Positions 19,014 to 30,300 of a DNA stretch of 64,000 nucleotides are shown here, in pieces. Origin of the DNA: Christiangramia sabulilitoris (GTDB taxonomy: Bacteria; Bacteroidota; Bacteroidia; Flavobacteriales; Flavobacteriaceae); the NCBI RefSeq assembly GCF_007050985.1, contig NZ_VHSF01000002.1, positions 682,001-746,000 on the forward strand. The letters run 5' to 3'. The translations under genes and the position numbers were made by a program. Position 1 is the stretch's first letter; every line of letters begins with the position of its first letter. The notes under the pieces are model-generated. The model did no database searches and was not told where the DNA came from. It saw only the letters and a list, made by a program, of their open reading frames with translations.

Positions 19014-19205
19014 TTATTGTTGTTCTCTTTTAGTTAACTCTGTAGCTAATCTCGCCACGTCTCTTCTTACAGTTCTTAACTGTATTGGATTCTCCAACGG
19101 CGAAACAGCGTGAGCCATTTTTAAATCTGAATAAGCTTTTCTAGACTTACCAAGCTCTTCTTGCAATTCTGCAACAGACAATTCTTTTACTTCTGATTGT
19201 TTCAT
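19014..19205 (-). CDS. rpmC: 50S ribosomal protein L29 (uL29)
   Basis: Small two-helix protein at the tunnel exit, part of the docking site for trigger factor and SRP. Its 63 residues (MKQSEVKELSVAELQEEL start; NPIQLRTVRRDVARLATEL) are typical. It lies 10 bases after rplP and 18 before rpsQ. Confidence 0.97.
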   Translation of the reverse strand: MKQSEVKELSVAELQEELGKSRKAYSDLKMAHAVSPLENPIQLRTVRRDVARLATELTKREQQ

Positions 19206-19215
19206 AATTCCAATA

Positions 19216-19635
19216 TTATTCTTGATAATCTCTAGCTACAACAAATTTAGTTCTCACAGGAAGCTTTTGAGCTGCAAGACGTAACGCCTCTTTAGCCACA
19301 TCCATTGGTACACCACCAATTTCGAACATGATTCTTCCTGGTTTTACTACAGCTGCCCAATATTCTACAGCACCTTTACCTTTACCCATACGTACTTCAA
19401 GAGGTTTCTTTGTGATAGGCTTATCCGGGAAAATTTTGATCCAGATAGATCCTTCTCTTTTCATATAACGGGTAGCGGCGATACGAGCTGCTTCTATTTG
19501 ACGTGCAGTAACAAAACTAGAATCCATTGATTTGATTCCAAAAGTACCATTAGAAAGTCTGTGTCCTCTCTGAGACAAGCCTTTCATACGGCCTTTTTGT
19601 TGCTTACGGTATTTCGTTCTTTTAGGTTGTAACAT
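19216..19635 (-). CDS. rplP: 50S ribosomal protein L16 (uL16)
   Basis: Large-subunit protein that positions A-site tRNA. The 139 residues begin [19 protein letters not shown] and contain [20 protein letters not shown] and [20 protein letters not shown], the two family signatures. Twenty bases after rpsC. Confidence 0.98.
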   Translation of the reverse strand: MLQPKRTKYRKQQKGRMKGLSQRGHRLSNGTFGIKSMDSSFVTARQIEAARIAATRYMKREGSIWIKIFPDKPITKKPLEVRMGKGKGAVEYWAAVVKPGRIMFEIGGVPMDVAKEALRLAAQKLPVRTKFVVARDYQE

Positions 19636-19655
19636 TTTTTCTTTCCTTTAAAAAA

Positions 19656-20375
19656 TTACTTTCTACGACGTGATTTGTTTCCACCTCGTCCGGCACCGGA
19701 TTTTTTACCTTGATTTTTCGCAAGACCAACAAGAGGCGAAAGCTCTCGTTTTCCGTATACCTCACCTTTCATGATCCATACTTTCACACCCAATCTACCA
19801 TAGGTAGTATGAGCTTCAACTAAAGCATAGTCAATATCAGCCCTAAAAGTAGACAATGGAATTCTACCATCTTTGTATGATTCTGAACGTGCCATCTCAG
19901 CACCGTTTAAACGTCCGGAGATCTCAATCTTGATCCCTTCTGCATTCATTCTCATTGCAGCCGCGATAGCCATCTTGATTGCACGACGGTAAGAGATACG
20001 ATTCTCAATTTGTCTGGCAACACTTGCTCCTACTAAATGAGCATCAAGTTCTGGCCTCTTAATCTCAAAGATGTTAATTTGAACTTCCTTGTCGGTAATC
20101 TTTTTAAGCTCTTCCTTAAGCTTGTCTACCTCTTGTCCACCTTTCCCGATAATGATACCAGGTCTGGCTGTAGTGATAGTAACGGTTACAAGCTTAAGCG
20201 TGCGCTCGATGATTACACGCGATACACTCGCTTTAGAAAGACGAGCATGGATATACTTTCTAATCTTATCGTCTTCGGCTAATTTATCACCGTAGTCATT
20301 ACCTCCGTACCAGTTGGATTCCCAACCTCTAATGATACCAAGGCGATTTCCGATTGGATTTGTTTTTTGTCCCAT
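19656..20375 (-). CDS. rpsC: 30S ribosomal protein S3 (uS3)
   Basis: mRNA-entry protein with helicase-supporting role. The 239 residues begin [14 protein letters not shown]; a KH domain follows with [17 protein letters not shown], and the C-terminal domain holds [21 protein letters not shown] and a very basic end ([13 protein letters not shown]). Eight bases after rplV. Confidence 0.98.
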
Positions 20376-20383
20376 ACTATCTC

Positions 20384-20791
20384 TTAGCTTTGTGTATTAT
20401 TGTTTGCTCCAAGCACTAATGTAACGTGATTGGATCTCTTTCTAATTCGGTGTGCACGACCCTGTGGAGCAGGACGAAGTCTTTTTAACATACTTCCTCC
20501 ATCTACACGAATCTCTTTCACAAATAATTCAGCTTCTTCAAGATTTGCATCTTCGTTCTTAGCCTGCCAGTTGGCAATCGCAGAAACCAAAAGTTTCTCT
20601 AAACGGTTTGATGCTTCTTTCTTGCTGAATTTTAGAATATGAAGCGCTTTTTCTACTTTTTCACCTCTTACTAGATCCGCCATAAGACGCATTTTTCTTG
20701 GCGAAGTAGGGCAGTTATTTAACTTTGCAAAAGCTACCTGTTTCTTGGCTTCTTTTATCTGCTCTGCTCTTTCTCTTTTACGAACTCCCAT
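20384..20791 (-). CDS. rplV: 50S ribosomal protein L22 (uL22)
   Basis: Lines the nascent-peptide exit tunnel with a long beta-hairpin, here around residues 95-125 ([19 protein letters not shown], then [11 protein letters not shown]). The core includes [19 protein letters not shown]. Length 135, with an N-terminal Lys/Glu-rich extension ([18 protein letters not shown]) compared with the E. coli protein. Confidence 0.97.
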
Positions 20792-20799
20792 AGCTTCAA

Positions 20800-21078
20800 T
20801 TATTTTCTACCTTTATTTTTTGCACCTGCATGTCCTCTGAAAGAACGTGTTGGTGAAAATTCTCCTAGTTTATGACCTACCATGTTCTCAGTTACATAAA
20901 CAGGAACAAATTGTTTCCCGTTATGCACTGCAATAGTTTGTCCTACGAAATCTGGAGTTATCATAGAAGCTCTAGACCAGGTTTTGATCACGGCTTTCTT
21001 TCCTGACTCAACATTCTGAGCCACTTTTTGTTCCAGTTTGTAGTGAACGAAAGGTCCTTTTTTTAATGAACGTGCCAT
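20800..21078 (-). CDS. rpsS: 30S ribosomal protein S19 (uS19)
   Basis: Head protein that forms a bridge with S13 and 23S rRNA. The 92 residues begin [19 protein letters not shown]; the signature [20 protein letters not shown] and the end [14 protein letters not shown] are present. Six bases after rplB. Confidence 0.98.
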   Translation of the reverse strand: MARSLKKGPFVHYKLEQKVAQNVESGKKAVIKTWSRASMITPDFVGQTIAVHNGKQFVPVYVTENMVGHKLGEFSPTRSFRGHAGAKNKGRK

Positions 21079-21084
21079 ATCTTA

Positions 21085-21921
21085 TTATTTCTTTCTAGTC
21101 TTTCTACGTTCTACAATATATTTATTACTCGCTTTGGTTCTTGAGCGGGTCTTGTATCCTTTAGCCGGAAGACCTTTTCTAGAACGTGGGTGACCACCAG
21201 AAGCTCTACCTTCACCACCACCCATTGGGTGATCTACAGGGTTCATCGCTACTGGTCTTGTTCTTGGCCTGATTCCTAACCAACGGCTTCTACCGGCTTT
21301 ACCACCGATTAATAGCTGATGATCACTATTAGAAACAGCTCCTATAGTTGCCATACATAAAGCAAGAACTCTTCTGATCTCACCTGAAGGCAATTTAATA
21401 GTTGCATACTTTCCTTCTCTAGCCAATAACTGAGCAAAAGCTCCCGCACTACGCGCCATTACAGCACCCTGTCCAGGTCTTAGCTCGATACAAGAGATCA
21501 CTGTACCCAGAGGAATGTTAGCCAAAGGCATAGCATTTCCAATCTCAGGACTCACAGCTTCAGTATTTGAAACTACGTTTTGACCTACTTGCAACCCGTT
21601 TTGAGCAATAATATACCTTTTCTCTCCATCCTGATAATTCAGTAATGCGATAAAGGCCGTTCTGTTTGGATCGTATTCTATACTAGCAACAGTTGCAGGA
21701 ATACCCTGCTTGTCACGTTTAAAATCGATAATTCGGTAACGTTTTTTGTGACCACCACCTTTGTAGCGCATGGTCATCTTACCCTGACTGTTTCTACCAC
21801 CTGATTTTTTTATCGGCGCCAATAGGCTTTTCTCCGGCTTATCAGTAGTAATGGCGTCATACCCATTTACTACTCTAAAACGCTGACCAGGTGTAATTGG
21901 TTTTAATTTTCTAACTGACAT
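21085..21921 (-). CDS. rplB: 50S ribosomal protein L2 (uL2)
   Basis: Essential for subunit association and peptidyl-transferase centre structure. Residues 1-120 form the OB-fold, then an SH3-like barrel; the conserved His231 lies in [14 protein letters not shown], with [19 protein letters not shown] after it. The 278-residue length is slightly above the usual 273-276. Confidence 0.98.
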   Translation of the reverse strand: MSVRKLKPITPGQRFRVVNGYDAITTDKPEKSLLAPIKKSGGRNSQGKMTMRYKGGGHKKRYRIIDFKRDKQGIPATVASIEYDPNRTAFIALLNYQDGEKRYIIAQNGLQVGQNVVSNTEAVSPEIGNAMPLANIPLGTVISCIELRPGQGAVMARSAGAFAQLLAREGKYATIKLPSGEIRRVLALCMATIGAVSNSDHQLLIGGKAGRSRWLGIRPRTRPVAMNPVDHPMGGGEGRASGGHPRSRKGLPAKGYKTRSRTKASNKYIVERRKTRKK

Positions 21922-21930
21922 TGTTTAATC

Positions 21931-22221
21931 TTAAAGATTACTGTATAAATCAATTGTTTCACCTTCCGCCACCTGTACTACTGCTTTTTTGTAAGCATTA
22001 GTTTTACCAGTGATCATACCAGACTTAGTGTACTTGGTTTTGCGATCCGGGCGGACATTCATAGTTCGAACTTTAGTAACAGACACGCCATAAGCAGATT
22101 CGATCGCGTCTTTGATCTGAATCTTATTTGCCTTGTTACTTACCACGAAAGTGAAGCGATTATTCATCTCACTATCTGCAGTAGCTTTTTCTGTAATAAC
22201 AGGTTTAATCAAGATGCTCAT
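21931..22221 (-). CDS. rplW: 50S ribosomal protein L23 (uL23)
   Basis: Tunnel-exit protein that docks trigger factor and SRP. The 96 residues include LIKPVITEKATADSE at the N-terminus, the signature ANKIQIKDAIESAYGVSVTKV, and RTKYTKSGMITG-like basic loop sequence. Nine bases after rplD and nine before rplB. Confidence 0.97.
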   Translation of the reverse strand: MSILIKPVITEKATADSEMNNRFTFVVSNKANKIQIKDAIESAYGVSVTKVRTMNVRPDRKTKYTKSGMITGKTNAYKKAVVQVAEGETIDLYSNL

Positions 22222-22230
22222 AACGGTTTA

Positions 22231-22857
22231 TTAACTTAAATTCGACTCAATTCCTTCTAAAGAACCTTCTAAAAAGACAATGCTTTTCGCATTAAGTATT
22301 TTGTAAGTACTTAATTCTGAGCTATTTATCACTTCTGAGGTCTTTAAATTGCGCGACGACAAATATACATTTTTATTTGAGTCACCCAACACTATCAGAG
22401 ATTTTTTACTTTCAATCCCCAGAGCCTTAAGAACTTCCATGAAGTTTTTAGTCTTTGGTGTATCGAATGAAAAATCTTCAACTACCATAATTGCCTTATC
22501 ATTTGCTTTGATAGAAAGGGCAGATTTTCTGGCCAGACGCTTAAGGTTTTTATTTAATTTAAAACCGTAATTTCTTGGTCTTGGCCCAAAAACACGTCCA
22601 CCGCCTTTGAAGATAGGAGACTTGATACTACCTGCTCTCGCAGTACCAGTACCTTTTTGTTTTTTGATCTTACGAGTAGAACCCGAGATCTCTGCTCTTT
22701 CCTTAGCTTTATGAGTACCCTGACGTTGGTTAGCCAGGTATTGTTTAACATCTAGATAAACAGCGTGCTCATTAGGCTCTATAGCGAAAACAGAATCAGA
22801 AAGCTGAGCTTTTCTGCCTGTTTCTTTTCCTTTTGTATCTAAAACTGCTACTTCCAT
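22231..22857 (-). CDS. rplD: 50S ribosomal protein L4 (uL4)
   Basis: Large-subunit protein whose extended loop lines the exit tunnel; in E. coli it also represses the S10 operon by attenuation and translational block. The loop is visible as [13 protein letters not shown] and [16 protein letters not shown] (about residues 68-100). Length 208. Its ATG overlaps the rplC stop by one base (TAATG), showing translational coupling. The attenuator-like structure upstream of rplC would be a natural target if L4 regulates here too. Confidence 0.97.
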   Translation of the reverse strand: MEVAVLDTKGKETGRKAQLSDSVFAIEPNEHAVYLDVKQYLANQRQGTHKAKERAEISGSTRKIKKQKGTGTARAGSIKSPIFKGGGRVFGPRPRNYGFKLNKNLKRLARKSALSIKANDKAIMVVEDFSFDTPKTKNFMEVLKALGIESKKSLIVLGDSNKNVYLSSRNLKTSEVINSSELSTYKILNAKSIVFLEGSLEGIESNLS

Positions 22858-23468
22858 TACTTACTAATGATTACGTATGAGTTTTTATGTCCTGGCACAC
22901 ATCCTTTTACTACTAAAAGGTTTTTATCTGCCACAACCTTCAAAACTTTAAGGTTTTCAACTTTTACTCTTTCGCCACCCATTCTTCCGGCCATCTTCAT
23001 TCCCTTGAATACTCTCGCAGGATAAGAAGCTGCACCAATAGAACCAGGAGCTCTCAATCTGTTGTGCTGACCGTGTGTGGCCTGTCCAACTCCTCCAAAC
23101 CCGTGTCTCTTAACTACACCCTGGAATCCTTTTCCTTTAGATGTACCTGCGATATCCACAAATTCACCTTCTTTGAAATGATCCACGGTAACAGAGTCAC
23201 CTAATTTGTAATCTTCATTATAACCCTGGAATTCAACGACTTTACGTTTTGCAACGGTTCCTGCTTTTTTAGCGTGCCCTTCAGCAGCTTTATTTACAGT
23301 CTTTTTGTCATCGAAACCAAGTTGAAGTGCTTCATACCCGTCAACCTCTTTGGTTCTGACTTGGGTAACCACGCATGGTCCAGCTTCGATCACGGTACAT
23401 GGGACATTTTTCCCATTCTCGTCGAAGATGCTGGTCATACCGATCTTTTTTCCTATTAACCCAGACAT
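22857..23468 (-). CDS. rplC: 50S ribosomal protein L3 (uL3)
   Basis: One of the first proteins to bind 23S rRNA; its loop reaches the peptidyl-transferase centre. The 203 residues begin [19 protein letters not shown]; the signature region [19 protein letters not shown] and [24 protein letters not shown] is present. It is separated from rpsJ by 146 bases with two hairpins, the largest break inside the S10 unit. Confidence 0.98.
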   Translation of the reverse strand: MSGLIGKKIGMTSIFDENGKNVPCTVIEAGPCVVTQVRTKEVDGYEALQLGFDDKKTVNKAAEGHAKKAGTVAKRKVVEFQGYNEDYKLGDSVTVDHFKEGEFVDIAGTSKGKGFQGVVKRHGFGGVGQATHGQHNRLRAPGSIGAASYPARVFKGMKMAGRMGGERVKVENLKVLKVVADKNLLVVKGCVPGHKNSYVIISK

Positions 23469-23499
23469 ATTTAATTAATTATTAATTGTTTACTTATTT

Positions 23500-23533
23500 A
23501 AAAAACTAAGGGCTGAAAAACACATTCAGCCCT
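23500..23533 (-). promoter_or_regulatory. Attenuator-like terminator hairpin before rplC
   Basis: Perfect 9-bp stem (23509-23517 AGGGCTGAA with 23525-23533 TTCAGCCCT), seven-base loop, followed on the minus strand by TAG and six Ts (23500-23505). This has the form of an intrinsic terminator, yet it lies between rpsJ and rplC within the S10 unit, 32 bases before the rplC start. A conditional attenuator is the likeliest reading; a leaky terminator with a new promoter downstream is less likely because no TAnnTTTG box lies between it and rplC. Confidence 0.55.
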
Positions 23534-23584
23534 GAATTGTATCTTTCACCGTTTTTCCTTTGCGAAACGCGCCGGACATGTAAA

Positions 23585-23604
23585 CCGCGCACCGAAGTGC
23601 GCGG
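23585..23604 (-). promoter_or_regulatory. UUCG-capped GC hairpin after rpsJ
   Basis: Perfect 8-bp GC-rich stem (23585-23592 CCGCGCAC with 23597-23604 GTGCGCGG). In the minus-strand RNA the loop is C(UUCG)G, a very stable tetraloop. It starts 10 bases after the rpsJ stop and has no U-tract, so it is more likely an mRNA 3'-end stabiliser, protein-binding site or part of a regulated leader than a terminator. Its base composition is much more GC-rich than the surroundings. Confidence 0.55.
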
Positions 23605-23614
23605 AACTGTTTTA

Positions 23615-23920
23615 TCACACTTTGATCTCTACTTCTACACCACTTGGCAATTCAAGCTTCATCAACGCATCGATCGTCTTTGAAGAAGAGCTATAGATAT
23701 CAAGTAACCTCTTGTAAGAGCTTAATTGAAACTGCTCTCTGGACTTCTTGTTCACGTGAGGTGAACGAAGAACAGTAAAGATTTTTTTGTTTGTTGGTAA
23801 CGGAATTGGTCCGGTAACAACAGCTCCCGTAGTCTTTACGGTTTTTACAATCTTTTCTGCAGACTTGTCTACCAGGTTATGATCGTAAGATTTTAGTTTT
23901 ATTCTGATTTTTTGACTCAT
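23615..23920 (-). CDS. rpsJ: 30S ribosomal protein S10 (uS10, NusE)
   Basis: Head protein of the small subunit; also the NusE partner of NusG/NusB in transcription-translation coupling. The 101 residues contain [19 protein letters not shown], the signature [20 protein letters not shown] and [20 protein letters not shown]. It follows fusA by 10 bases, so here the S10 unit is continuous with the str unit (no tuf between them). Confidence 0.98.
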   Translation of the reverse strand: MSQKIRIKLKSYDHNLVDKSAEKIVKTVKTTGAVVTGPIPLPTNKKIFTVLRSPHVNKKSREQFQLSSYKRLLDIYSSSSKTIDALMKLELPSGVEVEIKV

Positions 23921-23930
23921 TTCCTTAAGA

Positions 23931-26042
23931 TTATTCGTTTGCTGCTCCTTTAGCTGCTTTGATCACTTCTTCAGAAATATTAGAAGGAGTTTCAGCATAG
24001 TGAGAGAATTCCATAGTTGAAGTTGCTCTACCAGATGAAAGTGTTCTTAATGTAGTTACATAACCGAACATTTCAGAAAGTGGCACTTCAGCTTTGATTA
24101 CTTTCGCTCCAGATCTGTCTGACATGTTGTTTACCTGACCTCTTCTTCTGTTAAGGTCACCAACGATATCACCCATGTTTTCTTCTGGAGTTACAACTTC
24201 TACCTTCATGATTGGCTCAAGGATAACCGCTCCTGCTTTCTTAGCAGATTCTTTATATCCCATCTTAGCAGCCAATTCGAAAGAAAGTTGATCTGAATCC
24301 ACAGGGTGGAAAGATCCATCCTTAAGAACAACTTTAAGGCTGTCCATTGTAAATCCTGCAAGAGGACCATTCTTCATAGCCTCTTCAAATCCTTTCTGTA
24401 CTGAAGGAACAAATTCTTTAGGAATACGTCCACCTTTGATCTCATCTACGAACTGAAGACCAGTTCCTTCGAAATCTTCATCTACAGGTCCTAATTCGAA
24501 TACGATATCTGCGAATTTACCACGACCACCAGATTGCTTTTTGTAAACCTCTCTGTGATCTGCAGGTCTTCTTACCGCTTCTTTGTACTCTACCTGAGGC
24601 TCACCAACGTTTACTTCAACTTTGAATTCACGCTTCATACGATCAATAATGATCTCTAAGTGAAGCTCACCCATACCAGAAATAATAGTCTGACCTGAGT
24701 TCTCATCAGTTTTTACTGTAAAAGTTGGATCCTCTTCAGCCAATTTACCAAGAGCCATTCCCATTTTCTCAACATCAGCCTTAGTTTTAGGCTCTACTGC
24801 GATACCGATTACCGGTGCAGGGAAAGACATAGATTCAAGGACAATTGGGTGTTTAAGATCTGTAAGAGTATCACCGGTTTTAATATCTTTAAAACCAACA
24901 GCAGCTCCAATATCTCCAGCCTCGATACTATCGATAGGCTCTTGTTTGTTAGAGTGCATTTGATATATTCTTGAGATACGCTCTTTCTTACCAGAACGTA
25001 CGTTCAATACGTAAGAACCAGCATCAAGAGTACCTGAATAAGCACGGAAGAATGCTAAACGACCTACGAAAGGATCGGTAGCAATTTTAAATGCAAGCGC
25101 AGAAAATGGAGAATCCACATTTGGCTTACGGCTTTCTTCTTCACCTGTATCAGGGTTAGTACCTACAATCGCATCTACATCTACTGGAGATGGAAGGTAA
25201 CGCATAACAGCGTCAAGCATTGCCTGAACACCTTTATTCTTAAATGCAGAACCACACATCATCGGGATGATGCTCATATCTATAGTAGCAGCTCTCAAGG
25301 CAGCGATGATCTCATCTTCTGTAATTGAAGATTCATCTTCGAAGAATTTCTCCATCAAAGCTTCATCATATTCTGCAACCGCTTCTACTAATTCTGCACG
25401 GTATTTATTTACATCTGCTTCTAATTCAGCAGGAATATCGATAGTATCATAGGTCATCCCGTGATCTTCGTCATTCCAGATAATTGCTTTCTTAGAAATA
25501 AGATCCACCACACCTTTGAAGTCGATTTCATCACCGATTGGAACCTGAAGAGGCACCGGGTTACCACCAAGCATTTCTCTTACCTGGCGACATACGTTAA
25601 AGAAATCTGCTCCCTGACGGTCCATTTTGTTAACGAACCCAAGACGTGGAACTCTATATTTATCTGCCTGTCTCCAAACAGTCTCAGACTGAGGCTCAAC
25701 CCCGTCTACTGCAGAGAACAATGCAACAACACCATCAAGTACACGTAAAGAACGCTCTACTTCTACCGTAAAGTCAACGTGACCTGGGGTATCGATAATG
25801 TTAACTGTATATTCCTGATCTCTATAAGGCCACTTACAGTGAGTCGCTGCAGAAGTAATGGTAATACCACGTTCCTGCTCCTGCTCCATCCAGTCCATAG
25901 TAGCTGCGCCATCATGAACTTCACCAATTTTGTGACTTATACCTGTATAATAAAGGATACGCTCTGTTGTCGTGGTTTTACCCGCGTCAATGTGAGCTGC
26001 AATTCCAATATTTCTAGTAAATTTTAAATCTCTTTGTGCCAT
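23931..26042 (-). CDS. fusA: Elongation factor G
   Basis: GTPase that drives translocation on the ribosome. The 703-residue protein shows all five domains. G-domain motifs: AHIDAGKTT at 16-24 (P-loop), the switch [14 protein letters not shown]; domain II has [21 protein letters not shown]; domain IV carries the conserved loop and GPLAGFPM-like [13 protein letters not shown]; domain V has [27 protein letters not shown], the region that contacts the sarcin-ricin loop. It sits 6 bases after rpsG. No sign of the mitochondrial/EF-G2 variants. Confidence 0.98.
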   Translation of the reverse strand: MAQRDLKFTRNIGIAAHIDAGKTTTTERILYYTGISHKIGEVHDGAATMDWMEQEQERGITITSAATHCKWPYRDQEYTVNIIDTPGHVDFTVEVERSLRVLDGVVALFSAVDGVEPQSETVWRQADKYRVPRLGFVNKMDRQGADFFNVCRQVREMLGGNPVPLQVPIGDEIDFKGVVDLISKKAIIWNDEDHGMTYDTIDIPAELEADVNKYRAELVEAVAEYDEALMEKFFEDESSITEDEIIAALRAATIDMSIIPMMCGSAFKNKGVQAMLDAVMRYLPSPVDVDAIVGTNPDTGEEESRKPNVDSPFSALAFKIATDPFVGRLAFFRAYSGTLDAGSYVLNVRSGKKERISRIYQMHSNKQEPIDSIEAGDIGAAVGFKDIKTGDTLTDLKHPIVLESMSFPAPVIGIAVEPKTKADVEKMGMALGKLAEEDPTFTVKTDENSGQTIISGMGELHLEIIIDRMKREFKVEVNVGEPQVEYKEAVRRPADHREVYKKQSGGRGKFADIVFELGPVDEDFEGTGLQFVDEIKGGRIPKEFVPSVQKGFEEAMKNGPLAGFTMDSLKVVLKDGSFHPVDSDQLSFELAAKMGYKESAKKAGAVILEPIMKVEVVTPEENMGDIVGDLNRRRGQVNNMSDRSGAKVIKAEVPLSEMFGYVTTLRTLSSGRATSTMEFSHYAETPSNISEEVIKAAKGAANE

Positions 26043-26048
26043 GTTGTT

Positions 26049-26525
26049 TTAGAATCTAAAGTGAGAGAATGCTTTGTTAGCTTCAGCCATCTTATGCGTA
26101 TCTACTCTTTTCTTAACAGCAGCTCCTTCTTCTTTTGCAGCCGCAAGAATTTCAGCAGAAAGCTTTCCAGCCATCGACTTCTCGTTTCTCTTGCGCGCAA
26201 AGCTTATTAACCACTTCATAGCAGTAGACACCTTACGGTCTGGTCTTATCTGCATTGGGATTTGAAAAGTAGCACCTCCAACACGTCTGCTTCTCACTTC
26301 TACGTGAGGCATAACATTAGAAAGAGCATCCTTCCAGATCTCTAATCCAGATTTCTCTTCGTCTTGTTTCTTTTCTTCCACGATCGCGATAGCGTCATAG
26401 AAAATTTTAAAGGCAACCGATTTCTTACCATCCCACATCATCATGTTCACAAAACGTGTCACAAGCTGATCATTAAATTTTGGATCTGGTAAAAGAGGTC
26501 GTTTTTTCGCCTGTCTTTTTCTCAT
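26049..26525 (-). CDS. rpsG: 30S ribosomal protein S7 (uS7)
   Basis: Nucleates assembly of the small-subunit head and forms part of the E site; in E. coli the repressor of the str operon. The 158 residues begin [17 protein letters not shown]; the signature includes [37 protein letters not shown] follows, and the end is [14 protein letters not shown]. Spacing: 23 bases after rpsL. Confidence 0.98.
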   Translation of the reverse strand: MRKRQAKKRPLLPDPKFNDQLVTRFVNMMMWDGKKSVAFKIFYDAIAIVEEKKQDEEKSGLEIWKDALSNVMPHVEVRSRRVGGATFQIPMQIRPDRKVSTAMKWLISFARKRNEKSMAGKLSAEILAAAKEEGAAVKKRVDTHKMAEANKAFSHFRF

Positions 26526-26548
26526 TTCTTTACATTAAAAGTTTTTAA

Positions 26549-26923
26549 TTACTTCTTAGGGCGTTTAGCTCCGTACTTAGATCTACGCTGAGTTCTACCT
26601 TCAACACCGGCAGTATCTAGCGCACCACGAACAATGTGATATCTAACACCAGGCAAATCTTTTACCCTTCCACCTCTAACCAATACTATCGAGTGCTCCT
26701 GTAGATTGTGTCCTTCTCCCGGAATGTAGGCATTCACCTCTTTTCCGTTAGTCAACCTTACCCTGGCTACTTTTCTCATAGCCGAGTTTGGTTTCTTAGG
26801 AGTTGTTGTGTACACACGTGTACAAACACCTCTCCTTTGAGGGCACGAATCCAAAGCAGCCGATTTACTCTTCTTGGTTATTTTGGCTCTTCCTTTTCGT
26901 ACTAATTGTGAAATTGTTGGCAT
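26549..26923 (-). CDS. rpsL: 30S ribosomal protein S12 (uS12)
   Basis: Decoding-centre protein and first gene of the ribosomal cluster. The 124 residues begin [12 protein letters not shown]; the conserved loop [18 protein letters not shown] has Lys43/Lys44, and [11 protein letters not shown] carries Lys88 and Asp89, so the sites where streptomycin-resistance substitutions arise have their ordinary residues. A consensus promoter lies upstream at 26980-27009. Confidence 0.98.
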   Translation of the reverse strand: MPTISQLVRKGRAKITKKSKSAALDSCPQRRGVCTRVYTTTPKKPNSAMRKVARVRLTNGKEVNAYIPGEGHNLQEHSIVLVRGGRVKDLPGVRYHIVRGALDTAGVEGRTQRRSKYGAKRPKK

Positions 26924-26979
26924 AATTTCCTATACACTAATTATTAATAAAATTTACTCCCCTGTTTTTTTAGGGTCTG

Positions 26980-27009
26980 CAAAGGTAGAAATAAAAAAAT
27001 ACTATTCAA
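26980..27009 (-). promoter_or_regulatory. Promoter of the str-S10 ribosomal cluster
   Basis: Minus strand: TTG (complement of 27007-27009), exactly 19 bases, then TACCTTTG (26980-26987), a full match to the Bacteroidota housekeeping consensus. The rpsL ATG is 57 bases downstream. This is the best promoter in the window. Confidence 0.8.
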
Positions 27010-27299
27010 ATATCGAATCGTTTATTTTTCAGAAAATTAGAGTTTTATAGGTAGAAAGCTTAAATGTAAGAGAACTGCGATTACTTAATTTTTCGATTCA
27101 TTATCAGTTTTTAACTTAATAAAGGAATTATTAACACTAAAAAATATCCCGGTCTCGCCTAACAATTATAAATACATCATTTTTTTAACTTTTAAAGGGT
27201 ATTTATACCCACTGCTGCACCCCAATGTTAAACTCTTTCGCTACTACTCTAAATAACAGATTATTAAAGTGTTAAGGCTTTTTGAAGCTGATTATTAGC

Positions 27300-27330
27300 T
27301 TGGAAAGCACCTTATTTCTAACCAAATTTG
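27300..27330 (+). promoter_or_regulatory. Candidate promoter of the first susC, shared with the second
   Basis: TTG at 27300-27302, 20 bases, then CAAATTTG at 27323-27330 (one mismatch to TAnnTTTG). The following leader GGCGCTGGCTAATTCAAA is nearly identical to that of the second susC, where the TTG spacing is 19. Confidence 0.5.
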
Positions 27331-27357
27331 GCGCTGGCTAATTCAAATAATTTAAAA

Positions 27358-30300
27358 ATGAAAACAAGGTTTAGTAGTATTTTAACGCTATTGCTGGCGT
27401 TCGTGGTGCAAGTAACGTTTGCACAACAACAAACGGTCTCCGGAACGGTGACAGACGATGATGGTCTGCCACTACCAGGAGTAAATGTCATCGTAAAAGG
27501 AACTTCTACCGGAGTTCAAACAGACTTCGACGGTAACTATTCTATTGAAGCAGCACAGACAGATGTACTGGTTTTTTCCTTTATAGGAATGAAAACTGCA
27601 GAATATCCCGTTAGCAGCACAAATATTGTTGACGTAGTTCTTGAAACAGATACTGCGCAGCTGGATGAAGTTGTAGTAACCGCTTTAGGTATTACAAGGG
27701 AGAAAAAATCATTGGGATATGCCTCGCAACAACTTGATGGAGAAGAATTAACGAGATCCAGAAACAGCAATGCTCTTAATTCACTATCTGGTCAGGTAGC
27801 TGGTGTGCAAATCACCAATAACAGCGGACAGCTTGGTGGTTCAACCCGAATTGTTCTGCGTGGGGTAGGTTCTATCACCCAGGGAAACAAGCCACTCATC
27901 GTGGTTGACGGAATTCCACTGGATAACTCAAACTATAATTCCAACAGCGCCCAGACTGGTAGCGGTGGTTACGATTTTGGTGATACAGGATTTGATATCA
28001 ACCCTGATGATATCGCCAGCATGAACGTACTTAAAGGTGGTGCGGCAGCAGCATTATATGGTAACCGTGCCAACAATGGTGCAATTATTATTACCACCAA
28101 ATCTGGTAAAAAAGGTAAAGCTGAAATTACAGTGAATTCTGGCGTTAGCTTTGAAAGCATTAACATTATCCCTCAAGTACAGAAACTGTATGGAGGAGGT
28201 GGAGGAGACAACTCTACAATTGGGCAATCTACATTTGACCAGGCTACTATTGACGGTACTACTTATAATATAGTACAATATGGAGTAGATGAGTCATGGG
28301 GTCCAAGATACGATCCTAATGCACAGGTACTTCACTGGGATGCTTTTGATCCTGAATTTCCAGATCAATATTTAAATCCAAGACCTTGGGTTTATCCTGA
28401 AAATGATAAAGAAGACTTTTTCGATACAGGTGTTAGTGTTAATAACGGGGTAGCCTTTTCGCTTGGTTCAGAGAAATCGACCATGAGATTATCTTTAAAT
28501 AATACTCAATCTAAAGGTATTGTTCCACAGAGTGAACTTGATAAAACAAGTTTAAACTTCAATGGAAAAACTGAACTTTCAGACAGATTATCTGTAGATG
28601 CAGGTATCAACCTTACCGTTACTGACGGATACAACCGTCCTGCTTTTGGATACAGCGGGAACAGTGTTATCCTGCAATTCTTTCAATTTGGTCAAACTCA
28701 ATTAGACTACGAAAGATTAAAAGATTACAAATTACCTGATGGTACCCAGAGAACATGGAACAGAATTTCTGTAGAAAATGGTACTCCCAGATATACAGAT
28801 AATCCATACTGGATCATCAATGAGAATTATGCTGAAGACAAAAGAACCAGATGGTTTGGTAATGTTGGAGCAAAATATGATTTCACAGACAATTTTTATG
28901 CAACAGCAAAAATGTATGTGGATCAATATGATTTTAGAGTAGCTACAAGAATCGCTGAAGGTTCACAGTCTCAGTCTCAGTATTACGAGGCAGACAGAGA
29001 TTTCACAGAAATCAACTATGAAGCTATTCTGCACTACGACAAAAGCTTTTTTGATGATAAATTAGATCTTAATGCATTTGCCGGAGGTAACAAGAGAGAC
29101 ACTAAATTCAGAGCACTTATTGGTCAGACTCAGGGTGGACTTGTGGTACCAAACATCTATAACCTGAATAACTCTGTAGCAAACCCACTAATCGATGATT
29201 ATGATGAAAACAAACAAATTGAATCTGTTTTCGGTTCTGCATCATTTGGTTATGACGATATGCTATATTTAACAGTAACCGGTAGAAATGACTGGTCCTC
29301 TACTCTGCCAGAAGGAAACAATTCATTTTTCTATCCTTCGATCAATGGTAGTTTTGTGTTTTCCCAGGTACTTGATGCAGATTGGTTAAGCTTCGGTAAA
29401 GTTCGTGGTGGTTATGCAGAAGTAGGATCTGATACAGATCCATACCAGCTAAGGAACACCTACAACAGCCGTGTACCATTTTTCGGAAGCATTAGATACA
29501 ATCAGCCAGACCAGAACAATAACCCTAACCTGAAACCTGAAAGGAAAAACACCTGGGAAGTAGGATTGGAAATGGGCTTCCTTAAAAACAGATTAAGATT
29601 TGATGTAACTTATTACGACGAAATAACTGAAGATCTTATTACTCCGGTACAGGTTGATCCAAGTACAGGCTATAATTCTACAGTAGCCAATGCCGGTAAG
29701 CTTTCAAATAAAGGTATCGAGGCTTTAGTGAATATCTCTCCAATTAGAACAGATGATTTTGACTGGAACATTACCTGGAACTTTGCCAAGAATGAGAACG
29801 AATTACTGGAATTACTACCAGGTGTAAATTCCCTTGAACTTGCCAGGTTCCCTTTTAACGGGGTAACGCTTAATGCAATCGTTGGGCAGCCATATGGTGT
29901 AATACGTGGTACCAACTATGTATTTGACGATTCTGGGAACAGAGTGGTTGGAGATAATGGTTTATACCTTGAGACTCCAAACGTTGAAAATCTTGGTTCT
30001 GTTTTACCAGATTACAACATGGGCTTTAGAAACTCATTCAGATATAAGAATTTCGATCTTGGATTCCTTATTGATATGCAGAAAGGTGGCGTTTACCGTT
30101 CCCTTACTAATATCTGGGGCCACTATTCTGGTATCCTTGAATCTACTGCTGCCAATAACATTCGTGAAGACGGTGTAGTAGTATCTGGTGTTACAGGTGA
30201 TGTTAGTTTTAATGATGATGGCACATATACCGTTACCAATACAGCTGAAAACACTACCGTTGTGCCGGCACAAAGATGGGGACAGGACTTTTTCTTCGGA

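Larger units (their letters stand above)
26924..27357. other. Intergenic region between rpsL and the first susC (no gene)
   Basis: This 434-base AT-rich stretch separates two divergent transcription units. It holds the rpsL promoter on the minus strand, an exact inverted repeat GGGTAT-TT-ATACCC at 27197-27210, and at its right end the promoter and short leader of the first susC. I see no credible reading frame, tRNA or repeat element. Confidence 0.7.

Noticed and set aside
23921-23930. Search for tuf between fusA and rpsJ
   Set aside because: Only 10 bases separate the genes; EF-Tu is not encoded in this window.
27328-27357. Extended N-terminus of susC 1 from a TTG (and likewise 32403 for susC 2)
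   Set aside because: The TTG codons fall in the promoter, and the extra residues would precede a normal signal peptide that has its own ATG.
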